DNA of 64,000 nucleotides, from positions 25,244 through 89,243 of the forward strand of contig JBHIXX010000007.1 of assembly GCA_041984585.1 (NCBI GenBank). The letters run 5' to 3'. The notes beneath the pieces are model-generated. The model saw only the letters and a list, made by a program, of their open reading frames with translations, had not been told where the DNA came from and searched no databases. The stretch comes from Pseudolysinimonas_A sp041984585 (GTDB taxonomy: Bacteria; Actinomycetota; Actinomycetes; Actinomycetales; Microbacteriaceae). The position numbers and the translations under genes are program-made. Of the stretch, positions 15,782 through 24,621 are shown one piece after another (the first letter of the stretch is position 1; each line of letters opens with the position of its first letter).

Positions 15782-17422
15782 ATGACTTCCGGGCCGCTGA
15801 TCGTGCAGAGCGACCGCACCGTGCTGCTCGAGGTGGCGCATCCCGAGGCCGAGGAGGCCCGGCACGAACTGGCCGTCTTCGCCGAGCTGGAGCGCGCACC
15901 CGAGCACGTGCACACCTACCGCATCACGCGGCTCGGGCTGTGGAACGCACGCGCGGCGGGGCACTCCGCGGAGCAGATGCTCGCCACCCTCGAGCGGTAC
16001 GCGAAGTTCCCGGTGCCGCAGACCGTGGCCGTCGACATCGAGGAGACGGTGGGCCGCTACGGGCGACTGGTGATCGAGCGCGACGCCGAGGGCGAGCTGA
16101 TCATCACCGCCACGGATGCCGCGGTGCTCGCCGAGATCACCCGCAGCTCCAAGGTCGGGCCGTTCCTCGGCATCCGCCGCTCGTCCACCGAGTGGACGCT
16201 GCAGCCGTGGGCGCGCGGGCAGGTCAAGCAGGAGCTGCTCAAGCTCGGCTGGCCGGCCGAGGACCACGCCGGCTACACCCCCGGCACCCCGCACGAGGTC
16301 GATCTCGTGGAGGACGGCTGGGCACTGCGCGACTACCAGCGCACCGCCGTGTCGAACTTCTTCGAGGGCGGCTCGGGCGTCGTGGTGCTCCCGTGCGGCG
16401 CGGGCAAGACGCTCGTCGGCGCAGGCGCCATCGCCGAGGCCGACGCGACCACGCTCATCCTGGTCACCAACACGGTGTCGGCGCGGCAGTGGAAGGCCGA
16501 GCTGCTGAAGCGCACCAGCCTCACCGAGGACGAGATCGGGGAATACTCGGGCCAGGTCAAGGAGATCAAGCCGATCACCATCGCGACCTACCAGATCCTC
16601 GTCGCGAAGCGGAAGGGCGAGTACGCGCACCTGTCGCTGCTCGACGCCAACGACTGGGGGCTCATCGTCTACGACGAGGTGCACCTGCTGCCCGCCCCCG
16701 TGTTCAAGCTCACCGCCGACCTGCAGGCGCGGCGCCGCCTCGGCCTCACCGCCACACTGGTGCGCGAGGACGGCCGCGAGTCCGACGTGTTCTCGCTCAT
16801 CGGGCCCAAGCGGTTCGACGCCCCGTGGAAGGAGATCGAGGCCCAGGGCTACATCTCCCCCGCCACCTGCTTCGAGGTGCGCGTCGACCTGCCCGCCGAC
16901 GACCGGATGGAGTACGCGGCGAGCGCGGACGACGACCGCTACCGGCTGGCCGCGACGGCGCCCGCGAAGCTGCGGGTGGTGAAGGACCTCGTCGCCAAGC
17001 ACCACGGCGAGCGCATCCTGGTGATCGGCCAGTATCTCGACCAGATCGAGGAGCTGAGCGCCGCGCTCGATGCGCCCAGCCTCACCGGCTCCACCCCGGT
17101 CGAGGAACGGGAGCGGCTCTACCAGGCGTTCCGCGACGGGACGCTGAAGGTGCTCGTGGTGTCGAAGGTCGCCAACTTCTCGGTCGACCTGCCCGAGGCG
17201 ACCGTCGCCATCCAGGTCTCCGGATCGTTCGGCTCGCGCCAGGAGGAGGCCCAGCGCCTCGGCCGCCTGCTACGCCCGAAGGAGAGCGGCATCCCCGCCT
17301 CGTTCTACACGCTGGTGGCCCGCGACACGGTCGACCAGGACTTCGCGCAGAACCGGCAGCGCTTCCTCGCCGAGCAGGGGTACTCGTACACGATCCTCGA
17401 TGCCAGCGCGCTGGCGGCGTAG
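15782..17422 (+). CDS. DNA repair helicase XPB (superfamily 2)
   Basis: 546 aa. An N-terminal damage-recognition-like domain (residues 1-170) is followed by the SF2 core: Q-motif region LRDYQRTAV, Walker A LPCGAGKTLVG, DEVH box VYDEVHLL, motif III GLTATLVREDG, and motif VI EEAQRLGRLLRPK. Bacterial XPB is a 3'-5' helicase that opens DNA around lesions. ATG 15782 gives the conserved start MTSGPLIVQSDRTVLLEV, and the TAGACT element supports it. The frame is open far upstream, but those codons are the shadow of the helicase-associated gene. Confidence 0.95.
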   Translation: MTSGPLIVQSDRTVLLEVAHPEAEEARHELAVFAELERAPEHVHTYRITRLGLWNARAAGHSAEQMLATLERYAKFPVPQTVAVDIEETVGRYGRLVIERDAEGELIITATDAAVLAEITRSSKVGPFLGIRRSSTEWTLQPWARGQVKQELLKLGWPAEDHAGYTPGTPHEVDLVEDGWALRDYQRTAVSNFFEGGSGVVVLPCGAGKTLVGAGAIAEADATTLILVTNTVSARQWKAELLKRTSLTEDEIGEYSGQVKEIKPITIATYQILVAKRKGEYAHLSLLDANDWGLIVYDEVHLLPAPVFKLTADLQARRRLGLTATLVREDGRESDVFSLIGPKRFDAPWKEIEAQGYISPATCFEVRVDLPADDRMEYAASADDDRYRLAATAPAKLRVVKDLVAKHHGERILVIGQYLDQIEELSAALDAPSLTGSTPVEERERLYQAFRDGTLKVLVVSKVANFSVDLPEATVAIQVSGSFGSRQEEAQRLGRLLRPKESGIPASFYTLVARDTVDQDFAQNRQRFLAEQGYSYTILDASALAA

Positions 17423-17484
17423 AGGCGCAGGTCCGGATCGGGCGACCCGCCGCCCGGGTTCAGGCCGCTTTCAGCGAACGCGCA

Positions 17485-17490
17485 GACAAT
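17485..17490 (+). promoter_or_regulatory. -10 element deciding the response-regulator start
   Basis: GACAAT lies seven bases before ATG 17498. An in-frame ATG at 17489 overlaps this hexamer, so it should not be in the mRNA, which argues for the second ATG. Confidence 0.5.
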
Positions 17491-17497
17491 GGGCGGC

Positions 17498-18193
17498 ATG
17501 AGCGACGGCCCCCGCATCCTGATCGTCGACGACGAGCCCAACATCCGCGACCTGCTCACGACGAGTCTGCGCTTCGCCGGATTCGCGGTGCGCGCCGTCG
17601 GGAACGGCGCCCAGGCCATCTCGGCGGTGCTCGAGGAGGAGCCCGACCTCATCATCCTCGACGTCATGCTGCCCGACATGAACGGGTTCGGCGTGACCAA
17701 GCGACTGCGGGCATCGGGCTACACCGCCCCCATCCTGTTCCTCACCGCGAAGGACGACACCGAGGACAAGATCACCGGCCTCACGGTCGGCGGCGACGAC
17801 TACGTGACGAAGCCGTTCTCGCTCGACGAGATCGTCGCCCGCATCAAGGCCATCCTGCGCCGCACGATGCAGGAGGAGGACGACGCGATCATCCGCGCCG
17901 GCGAGCTCACCATGGACCAGGACACCCACGAGGTGTCGGTCGGCGACGTGCCGGTCGAGCTCTCGCCCACCGAGTTCAAGCTGCTGCGCTACCTGATGCT
18001 CAACCCCAACCGGGTGCTCAGCAAGGCCCAGATCCTCGACCACGTCTGGGAGTACGACTTCAACGGCGATGCGGGGATCGTCGAGAGCTACATCTCCTAC
18101 CTGCGCCGCAAGCTCGACAGCCACGCGAGCGAGCCGATGATCCAGACCAAGCGCGGCTTCGGCTACATGCTCAAGATCCCGGCGAAGGCCTGA
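17498..18193 (+). CDS. OmpR/PhoB-type response regulator
   Basis: 231 aa. Receiver domain with acidic DDE pocket (ILIVDDEPNIR), phosphoacceptor D in IILDVMLPDMNG, T in LTAKDD and K in VTKPFS. A C-terminal winged helix (VELSPTEFKLLRYLMLNPNRVLSK to RGFGYML) binds DNA. It resembles the TrcR/PrrA branch. It is paired with the histidine kinase that starts 31 bases downstream. Their targets are not visible. Confidence 0.93.
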   Translation: MSDGPRILIVDDEPNIRDLLTTSLRFAGFAVRAVGNGAQAISAVLEEEPDLIILDVMLPDMNGFGVTKRLRASGYTAPILFLTAKDDTEDKITGLTVGGDDYVTKPFSLDEIVARIKAILRRTMQEEDDAIIRAGELTMDQDTHEVSVGDVPVELSPTEFKLLRYLMLNPNRVLSKAQILDHVWEYDFNGDAGIVESYISYLRRKLDSHASEPMIQTKRGFGYMLKIPAKA

Positions 18194-18224
18194 CCGGGCC
18201 CCGGACGTCGGGGAGCGTCGACAC

Positions 18225-20000
18225 GTGACCAACCGCGAGGTGGCCGGAGCCGTGCACGCACGGTTCGACCGCTGGTGGAACGGGGTGTCGCTGCGCGCCA
18301 AGGTCACCGGCGTCGTCGTCGCGCTGCTCGCGTTCGGTCTCACCATCGCCGGGGCCGGCACGATCACCGTGCTCAACAGCTACCTGCTCGAACAGGTCGA
18401 CTCGCAGATCGACGGCGCCCTGTCGACCATCGACCAGCCCTTCCAGATCGAGCAGGCCCGCCCCTACGGCGGCGGATCGGGCATCACCACCCCGTACTAC
18501 ATCGGCGCGATCTCGGCGGACGGCACGATCGTCGCCGACAACCTCGACGAGAGCTACGACGAGGTGCGGCCGGTGCTGGCCGACCTGACGCTGATCGAGG
18601 TCGCCAAGCTCGAGGGCCACCTCACGGTGACCAACGAGGCGGGCACCGCCCAGTGGCGCATCACCGCCGTGCCGTTCGGGGTGGGCGTCGGCACCGAGCA
18701 GGCGACCCTGGTCGTGGGGCGCAGCCTCGGCGACATGAACCGGATCATCGGCCGCTACACCGCGATCTTCCTCGCGTTCTCGCTCGGTGTGCTGCTGATG
18801 AGCGCCGCGGCGGCGCAGCTGCTCGTGACGAGCGCGTTCGCCCCGCTGCGCGACGTGGAGCGCACCGCGGCCCGCTTCGCCGCCGGCGACTACAGCCAGC
18901 GCCTCGGCGGAGCGACCCCGAACACCGAGGTCGGCCGCCTCAACCGCTCGCTCAACACGATGCTCGCCCGCATCGACCGGGCGTTCGCCGACCGCGACCG
19001 CAGCGTTGACCAGATGCGGCGCTTCGTCGGCGACGCCAGCCACGAGCTGCGCACGCCGCTGGTCTCGCTCCGCGGGTACGCCGAGCTGTACCGGATGGGG
19101 GCCCTCTCCTCGAAGGAGGAGGTCGGCCAGGCGATGGACCGCATCGAGCGCGAGGCGATCCGGATGGGCACCCTCGTCGAGGACCTGCTCGAGCTGGCGC
19201 GCCTCGACGAGGTCGACCGCCCGCTCGAGCGCAAGCCGCTCGACCTGCTGCCGATCGCGCAGGACGCCGTGCTCGACGCGTCGGCATCCGCCCCGGAGCG
19301 CCGGATCACGCTGGTGCTGCCGGGGCCGGCGGATGCCGCGCAGGCGACGTCGGCGTCCGAGCCGACCGAGCCGGTCACCGTCGTCGACCCGGCCGACGAC
19401 GACCACCCGGTCGGGGTTCGCGAGCGGGCCGCCCTCGCGCGCGCCGCACGGCGCCCGGGCGCCTCGGCGGGGGCGTTCTCGTTCGCCGGCACGCGGCTGG
19501 CCCGCCTGCGGCGGCGCCGTCCGGATGCCGCGTCGGCGACGGAGCGAGCGGAGACCTCGCCGCTCGGCCCGATCGTGCTGGCCGAAGAGGACAAGGTGCG
19601 GCAGGTGGTGACGAACCTGATGGGCAACGCCCTGCGGTTCACCCCGCCCGACACCCCGATCGAGGTGGTGGTCGAGGTCGACCGCGACCGCCGGTTCGGC
19701 GTCATCTCGGTCGTGGACCACGGCGACGGCATCCCGCCGCAGCTGCGGGAGAAGATCTTCCAGCGCCTGTGGCGCGCCGACACCTCGCGCACCCGCGACA
19801 CCGGCGGCAGCGGACTGGGGCTCGCCATCGTCGCCGGCATCGTGGCGGCCCACCAGGGTCACGTCGAGGTGCTGGAGACCCCGGGCGGCGGCGCCACGTT
19901 CCGGGTCAGCCTGCCGCAGCCGCCCCTCCCCACCACGGAGACCGAGGCGTCCTCCCCAGCCCCGTCGCGGGGCGGACGGGGGCGCGCACCGCGTCGCTAG
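18225..20000 (+). CDS. HAMP-containing sensor histidine kinase with an unusual insert
   Basis: 591 aa from GTG 18225. TM1 about 27-52, extracytoplasmic sensor 53-175, TM2 about 178-203, HAMP to 255, H-box SHELRTPL with H273, N-box NLMGNALRF, G1 DHGDGIPP and G2 GGSGLGLAI. Between the X-region (LDLLPIAQDAVLDA) and the N-box there is an insert of about 80 residues (367-447) rich in Ala, Asp and Arg, including a basic run RLARLRRRRP. Such inserts are rare in kinases of this class. A disordered basic tail follows the catalytic domain. Cognate regulator: the gene at 17498. Confidence 0.92.
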   Translation: MTNREVAGAVHARFDRWWNGVSLRAKVTGVVVALLAFGLTIAGAGTITVLNSYLLEQVDSQIDGALSTIDQPFQIEQARPYGGGSGITTPYYIGAISADGTIVADNLDESYDEVRPVLADLTLIEVAKLEGHLTVTNEAGTAQWRITAVPFGVGVGTEQATLVVGRSLGDMNRIIGRYTAIFLAFSLGVLLMSAAAAQLLVTSAFAPLRDVERTAARFAAGDYSQRLGGATPNTEVGRLNRSLNTMLARIDRAFADRDRSVDQMRRFVGDASHELRTPLVSLRGYAELYRMGALSSKEEVGQAMDRIEREAIRMGTLVEDLLELARLDEVDRPLERKPLDLLPIAQDAVLDASASAPERRITLVLPGPADAAQATSASEPTEPVTVVDPADDDHPVGVRERAALARAARRPGASAGAFSFAGTRLARLRRRRPDAASATERAETSPLGPIVLAEEDKVRQVVTNLMGNALRFTPPDTPIEVVVEVDRDRRFGVISVVDHGDGIPPQLREKIFQRLWRADTSRTRDTGGSGLGLAIVAGIVAAHQGHVEVLETPGGGATFRVSLPQPPLPTTETEASSPAPSRGGRGRAPRR

Positions 20001-20003
20001 CGT
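19998..20003 (+). promoter_or_regulatory. -10 element of the WXG100 gene, overlapping the kinase stop codon
   Basis: TAGCGT, seven bases before ATG 20011. Its TAG is the stop codon of the histidine kinase. Confidence 0.5.
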
Positions 20004-20010
20004 CCGGGGC

Positions 20011-20301
20011 ATGACGCGCTACCAGGTTGACAGCGAGGCGGTCGCTGCGGCGACCACCGGGATCCAGGCGGCGATGGGCCGCATCCAGGCGGAGGTCGGC
20101 GGGCTCCGGTCACGCCTCACCGAACTGCAGGGCTCGTGGAACGGACCGGCCGCGGTCGCGTTCCAGGGCGTGGTCGCCGACTGGACCGCGACCCAGGCCC
20201 GGGTCGAGGAGAGCCTCGCCCAGATCGGCACCGCGCTCGGCCAGGCGGGGCGGCAGTACGCCGAGATCGAGATGCAGAACGCCCGGCTGTTCGGGCGCTG
20301 A
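20011..20301 (+). CDS. WXG100 family type VII secretion substrate (EsxA-like)
   Basis: 96 aa, the usual family length. Helix-turn-helix hairpin with the WNG turn (SWNGPAAVAFQG) in place of WxG, and a YxxxE-type signal (YAEIE) near the C-terminus. Family members form dimers exported by ESX/T7SS machinery. No EccC, EccD or second Esx gene is adjacent, so it is probably a solitary homodimer secreted by a system encoded elsewhere. Confidence 0.88.
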   Translation: MTRYQVDSEAVAAATTGIQAAMGRIQAEVGGLRSRLTELQGSWNGPAAVAFQGVVADWTATQARVEESLAQIGTALGQAGRQYAEIEMQNARLFGR

Positions 20302-20319
20302 GCCACCGGGAACGACGAA

Positions 20320-20349
20320 GCGGGCGGCCCCCCGAGGGGGACCGCCCGC
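20320..20349. terminator. Bidirectional terminator between the WXG100 gene and groEL
   Basis: GCGGGCGGCCCC pairs with GGGGACCGCCCGC, a 13-base-pair stem with one mismatch around a four-base loop. Both converging genes end within 25 bases of it. Confidence 0.75.
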
Positions 20350-20371
20350 GTGTCGTCCGAAGACGGGACTC

Positions 20372-22000
<1,629 letters not shown>

Positions 22001-22064
22001 GGGTGTTGTCGTCCCTCCCGGACGTTGTTTCCAAGCACTGTCTCGCGCCCACGAGAGGGGCGCA

Positions 22065-22091
22065 CTGGCACTCGCGGCCAGCGAGTGCCAG
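22065..22091 (-). promoter_or_regulatory. CIRCE operator 1 (HrcA site)
   Basis: TGGCACTC, nine bases, GAGTGCCA: a perfect inverted repeat matching the CIRCE consensus, with an extra C/G pair outside. It lies 65 bases before the groEL start. Confidence 0.9.
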
Positions 22092-22100
22092 AGATCAGTC

Positions 22101-22125
22101 TGGCACTCGCCCCCGGGGAGTGCAA
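22101..22125 (-). promoter_or_regulatory. CIRCE operator 2 (HrcA site)
   Basis: TGGCACTC, nine bases, GAGTGCAA: one mismatch between the arms. It is centred 35 bases from CIRCE 1, upstream of it relative to groEL. Confidence 0.85.
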
Positions 22126-22234
22126 GCCGACGCGGGGCGGCGGCGCGGGGCGCCCGTCGCGACGGTTCGGCGACCGACGCCGACGGCGCGACGGCGCGCG
22201 CGACCGACCCGCGACGCGGGGTCGGAGAGGCGGA

Positions 22235-22438
22235 TCAGGCGACCGGGCGCACGCCCTCGGCCTGCGGGCCCTTGGAGCCGGTGCCGACCTCGAACTGGAC
22301 CGCCTGGCCCTCCTCGAGGGTCTTGTAGCCGCTCATGTCGATCGCGGAGTAGTGGACGAACACGTCCTGCCCGTCCTCAGCGGTGATGAAGCCGAAGCCC
22401 TTCTCGGCGTTGAACCACTTCACGGTCCCGTTCGGCAT
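22235..22438 (-). CDS. cspA: Cold-shock protein CspA-like
   Basis: 67 aa. A single cold-shock domain with GTVKWFNAEKGFGFI and DVFVHYSAI. An in-frame GTG lies three codons upstream at 22447, but GGGAG is spaced eight bases from ATG 22438 and overlaps the GTG, so the ATG is the start. The gene has a leader of at least 100 bases if the AT-rich TTTAAT at 22547-22552 (minus) is its -10; long leaders are usual for cold-shock mRNAs. Confidence 0.93.
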   Translation of the reverse strand: MPNGTVKWFNAEKGFGFITAEDGQDVFVHYSAIDMSGYKTLEEGQAVQFEVGTGSKGPQAEGVRPVA

Positions 22439-22602
22439 CCGTGCCACTCCCTGTCATGCCTGGTGTCCCGAATGGTAGCCAGCCGAACGGGCCCGATCGG
22501 CCCGGAAAGCCGCCCCGACGGGGCCGGGAGGGGAGATTCAACAGAGATTAAACATCCGCGTAACACAGTGGCCGCCGAGGCCCCGGGGAGACGCCGTCCG
22601 GG

Positions 22603-23172
22603 TCAGCCCGCGGGGACGTAGTCGGTGCCGAGGAGGATGGTCACCGGCGCGCCGAGGTACGCGTCCGAGAGCACGATCTCACCCGCGCCGAGCAGCTCCG
22701 CGAGGCCCAGCGCGATGCCCTCGTAATCGGTGGTGTGGTAGAAGATCGTCGTCGTCTCCTCGGTGCGGTTCGAGGCGTTCGCGCGGGCCGGGTCGGGCCA
22801 GTTCGCGGCCTCGATCTGGTCGCCCGCCGTGTTCTGCAGCCCCTGGGTCTCGGTGCCGTTGAGCACCGAGATGGTCAGGTCGAGGTCGGGGTCGACGGTC
22901 GAGGGGTCGGTGACCGGCTCGACGGTCTCGGTCGGCTCGGTCGTCGGCTCACCTGTGGTCTCGCCGGCGCCGAAGCTGGGCAGGTCGAACTGGAAGGTCG
23001 GGTCGTAGCGCGACAGCCCGTAGAGTCCGCCGGCGACGAGGATGCCGGTGGCCAGCGCCGCCCAGGCGAACGCGATCCAGCCGCGACCGCGCGGGGCGGG
23101 CGCACGGTGCGCGCCGACCCGGGTGAGGTCGTCGGGGGTCTCGTCGAAGCGATCGGGCGGGAAGGCGGCCAT
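22603..23172 (-). CDS. LytR_C domain membrane protein
   Basis: 189 aa. A cytoplasmic N-terminus, one transmembrane helix (about residues 32-52), a Thr/Glu/Pro-rich linker and a C-terminal LytR_C domain (LTISVLNGTETQGLQNTAGDQI to VTILLGTDYVP). LytR_C domains accompany cell-wall polymer ligases, but the catalytic LCP domain is missing here. It forms an operon with DUF3263, six bases upstream. Confidence 0.88.
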   Translation of the reverse strand: MAAFPPDRFDETPDDLTRVGAHRAPAPRGRGWIAFAWAALATGILVAGGLYGLSRYDPTFQFDLPSFGAGETTGEPTTEPTETVEPVTDPSTVDPDLDLTISVLNGTETQGLQNTAGDQIEAANWPDPARANASNRTEETTTIFYHTTDYEGIALGLAELLGAGEIVLSDAYLGAPVTILLGTDYVPAG

Positions 23173-23178
23173 CCGGTC

Positions 23179-23532
23179 TCAGTCCTGGTGTCGGTGGGAT
23201 GCGGTCGTGGGACCGGGTCGTGCGGTTCCGCGCGCCGCGCGGCGGTGGTCGCGGAGGCGCTGCAGCCGCCTCACCAGCAACGGGTCGTGCCGGAGGGCGG
23301 GCGGCGAATCGAGCACCGCATAGAGCATTTGATAGTACCGAGCTGGGGAGACGCCGAACTCGGCCCGGATGGCGGCGTCGCGCGACCCCTGCGCCGACTC
23401 GCGGGCGCGCTCGAAGGCGAGCAGCCGGCGCGCCTGATCGCCGAGGCCCGCGGCATCCGCGGCCGAGCCGGCGGAGCGATCCGCCCGGTCGGCGAGGTCG
23501 TGCTCCGGGACGTCGGGGGTGGTGGTCGTCAC
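23179..23532 (-). CDS. DUF3263 protein (helix-turn-helix-like)
   Basis: 117 aa from GTG 23532. GGAGGAGG sits five bases before the GTG and fixes the start. The core LLAFERARESAQGSRDAAIRAEFGVSPARYYQMLYAVLD is the DUF3263 signature and looks like a sigma-region-4-type helix-turn-helix. It is an actinobacterial family without known function. It is regularly found beside LytR_C genes. Confidence 0.88.
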   Translation of the reverse strand: MTTTTPDVPEHDLADRADRSAGSAADAAGLGDQARRLLAFERARESAQGSRDAAIRAEFGVSPARYYQMLYAVLDSPPALRHDPLLVRRLQRLRDHRRAARGTARPGPTTASHRHQD

Positions 23533-23554
23533 GTCGTCCTCCTCCGACCCGAGC

Positions 23555-24586
23555 CTAGGCGGCACCACCGGCGCCACCCGGATGCCCCGACCCGGAGAGC
23601 CACGACATCCGGTCGCCGTGCGGGGCGACGTCGGCGATCGGCTCCTCGTCGAGTGAGAGCACGAAGCCGGTGGGGTCGGGGCAGTCGAGCCGGGCGCGGC
23701 GCTCCGCCACCCGCGGCAGCACCCCGCGACCCTCGAGCGCGACCAGCCGCGCCCCGCGGGCGCGCACCGCGTCGGGGAACGCGGCGCGCGCCTCCGGGGC
23801 GAGGTAGACGAGGGTGCCGAGCGACGCGACCACGAGCTCGGCGTCGGCGGGGGCGCCTGCCAGCGCCGCATCGAGCCCGGCGAGGGCGTCGCCGCCCACC
23901 ACCTCCGGCGGATCGCTCCGCGCGGTGGCGAGCGCCGCGCGGAGCCGGGCGCGGCGATCGGGCCGGTCGGCCGGGATGAGCGCCTCGAGCCAGGCGGCGT
24001 CGGTCTCGGGGTGCAGCGGGTCGAGGTCGAGGCCGCGGCGCCACACGATGTCCGGGAGCCGCCGGGGCGCGGCGCCGACCCCGCTCACGACGCACTCGAC
24101 GAGCGGATCGCCGTCGCCCAGGTCGACGGCAGCCCTGTCACCGCCCGGCGCGACGCCCTCCGCTGCCGCGGCGGAGAACCGGTAGCGGTAGCGGTCGGGC
24201 AGCAGACAGAGTCCCGCCGACGCGCCCACCTCGAGCAGCGCGATCGGCCCGGCGATGCGCGCCAGCGCGGCGACCAGAGGCGCGCACCTCCCCACCTCGT
24301 TGGTCTGGGTGCGGCGGCGCGACGCCTCGTCGACCAGCCGATCGGCGTGGGCGAGCAGCCACTCGCGGAACGCCGGATAGCCGCCGATCGGCGCGCCGAG
24401 CAGGGTCGCGACCGAGAACACGAGCGACGGCTGCCGACGCTCGCGCGGCAGCCGGTCGAGCACGGCGAGCACCTCCGGGTCGTCGCGGACCCCGGTCGCC
24501 CAGGCGACGTGCAGCGCGCTGTGACCCGCCAGGTCGCGCGTCGCCCGGTCGTACCAGTCGGCGGTCGCGCTGCCGTCGGATGCCAT
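23555..24586 (-). CDS. DUF2332 protein
   Basis: 343 aa from ATG 24586. Matches DUF2332: a helical N-terminus, then GAPIGGYPAFREWLLAH, the glycine-rich LLEVGASAGLCLLPDRY and a late LVALEGRGVLP region. The LLEVGASAGL motif resembles a SAM-binding methyltransferase loop, so a methyltransferase-like role is possible but unproven. The ATG is used because upstream codons lack family similarity. It ends 22 bases before the DUF3263 start on the same strand. Confidence 0.82.
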   Translation of the reverse strand: MASDGSATADWYDRATRDLAGHSALHVAWATGVRDDPEVLAVLDRLPRERRQPSLVFSVATLLGAPIGGYPAFREWLLAHADRLVDEASRRRTQTNEVGRCAPLVAALARIAGPIALLEVGASAGLCLLPDRYRYRFSAAAAEGVAPGGDRAAVDLGDGDPLVECVVSGVGAAPRRLPDIVWRRGLDLDPLHPETDAAWLEALIPADRPDRRARLRAALATARSDPPEVVGGDALAGLDAALAGAPADAELVVASLGTLVYLAPEARAAFPDAVRARGARLVALEGRGVLPRVAERRARLDCPDPTGFVLSLDEEPIADVAPHGDRMSWLSGSGHPGGAGGAA

Positions 24587-24621
24587 GCGGGCATCCTCGC
24601 AGCGCGACCGCCGATCCGAGC

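Noticed and set aside
20011..20301. Part of a type VII secretion locus
   Set aside because: Only one Esx-like gene is present; no Ecc component is adjacent.
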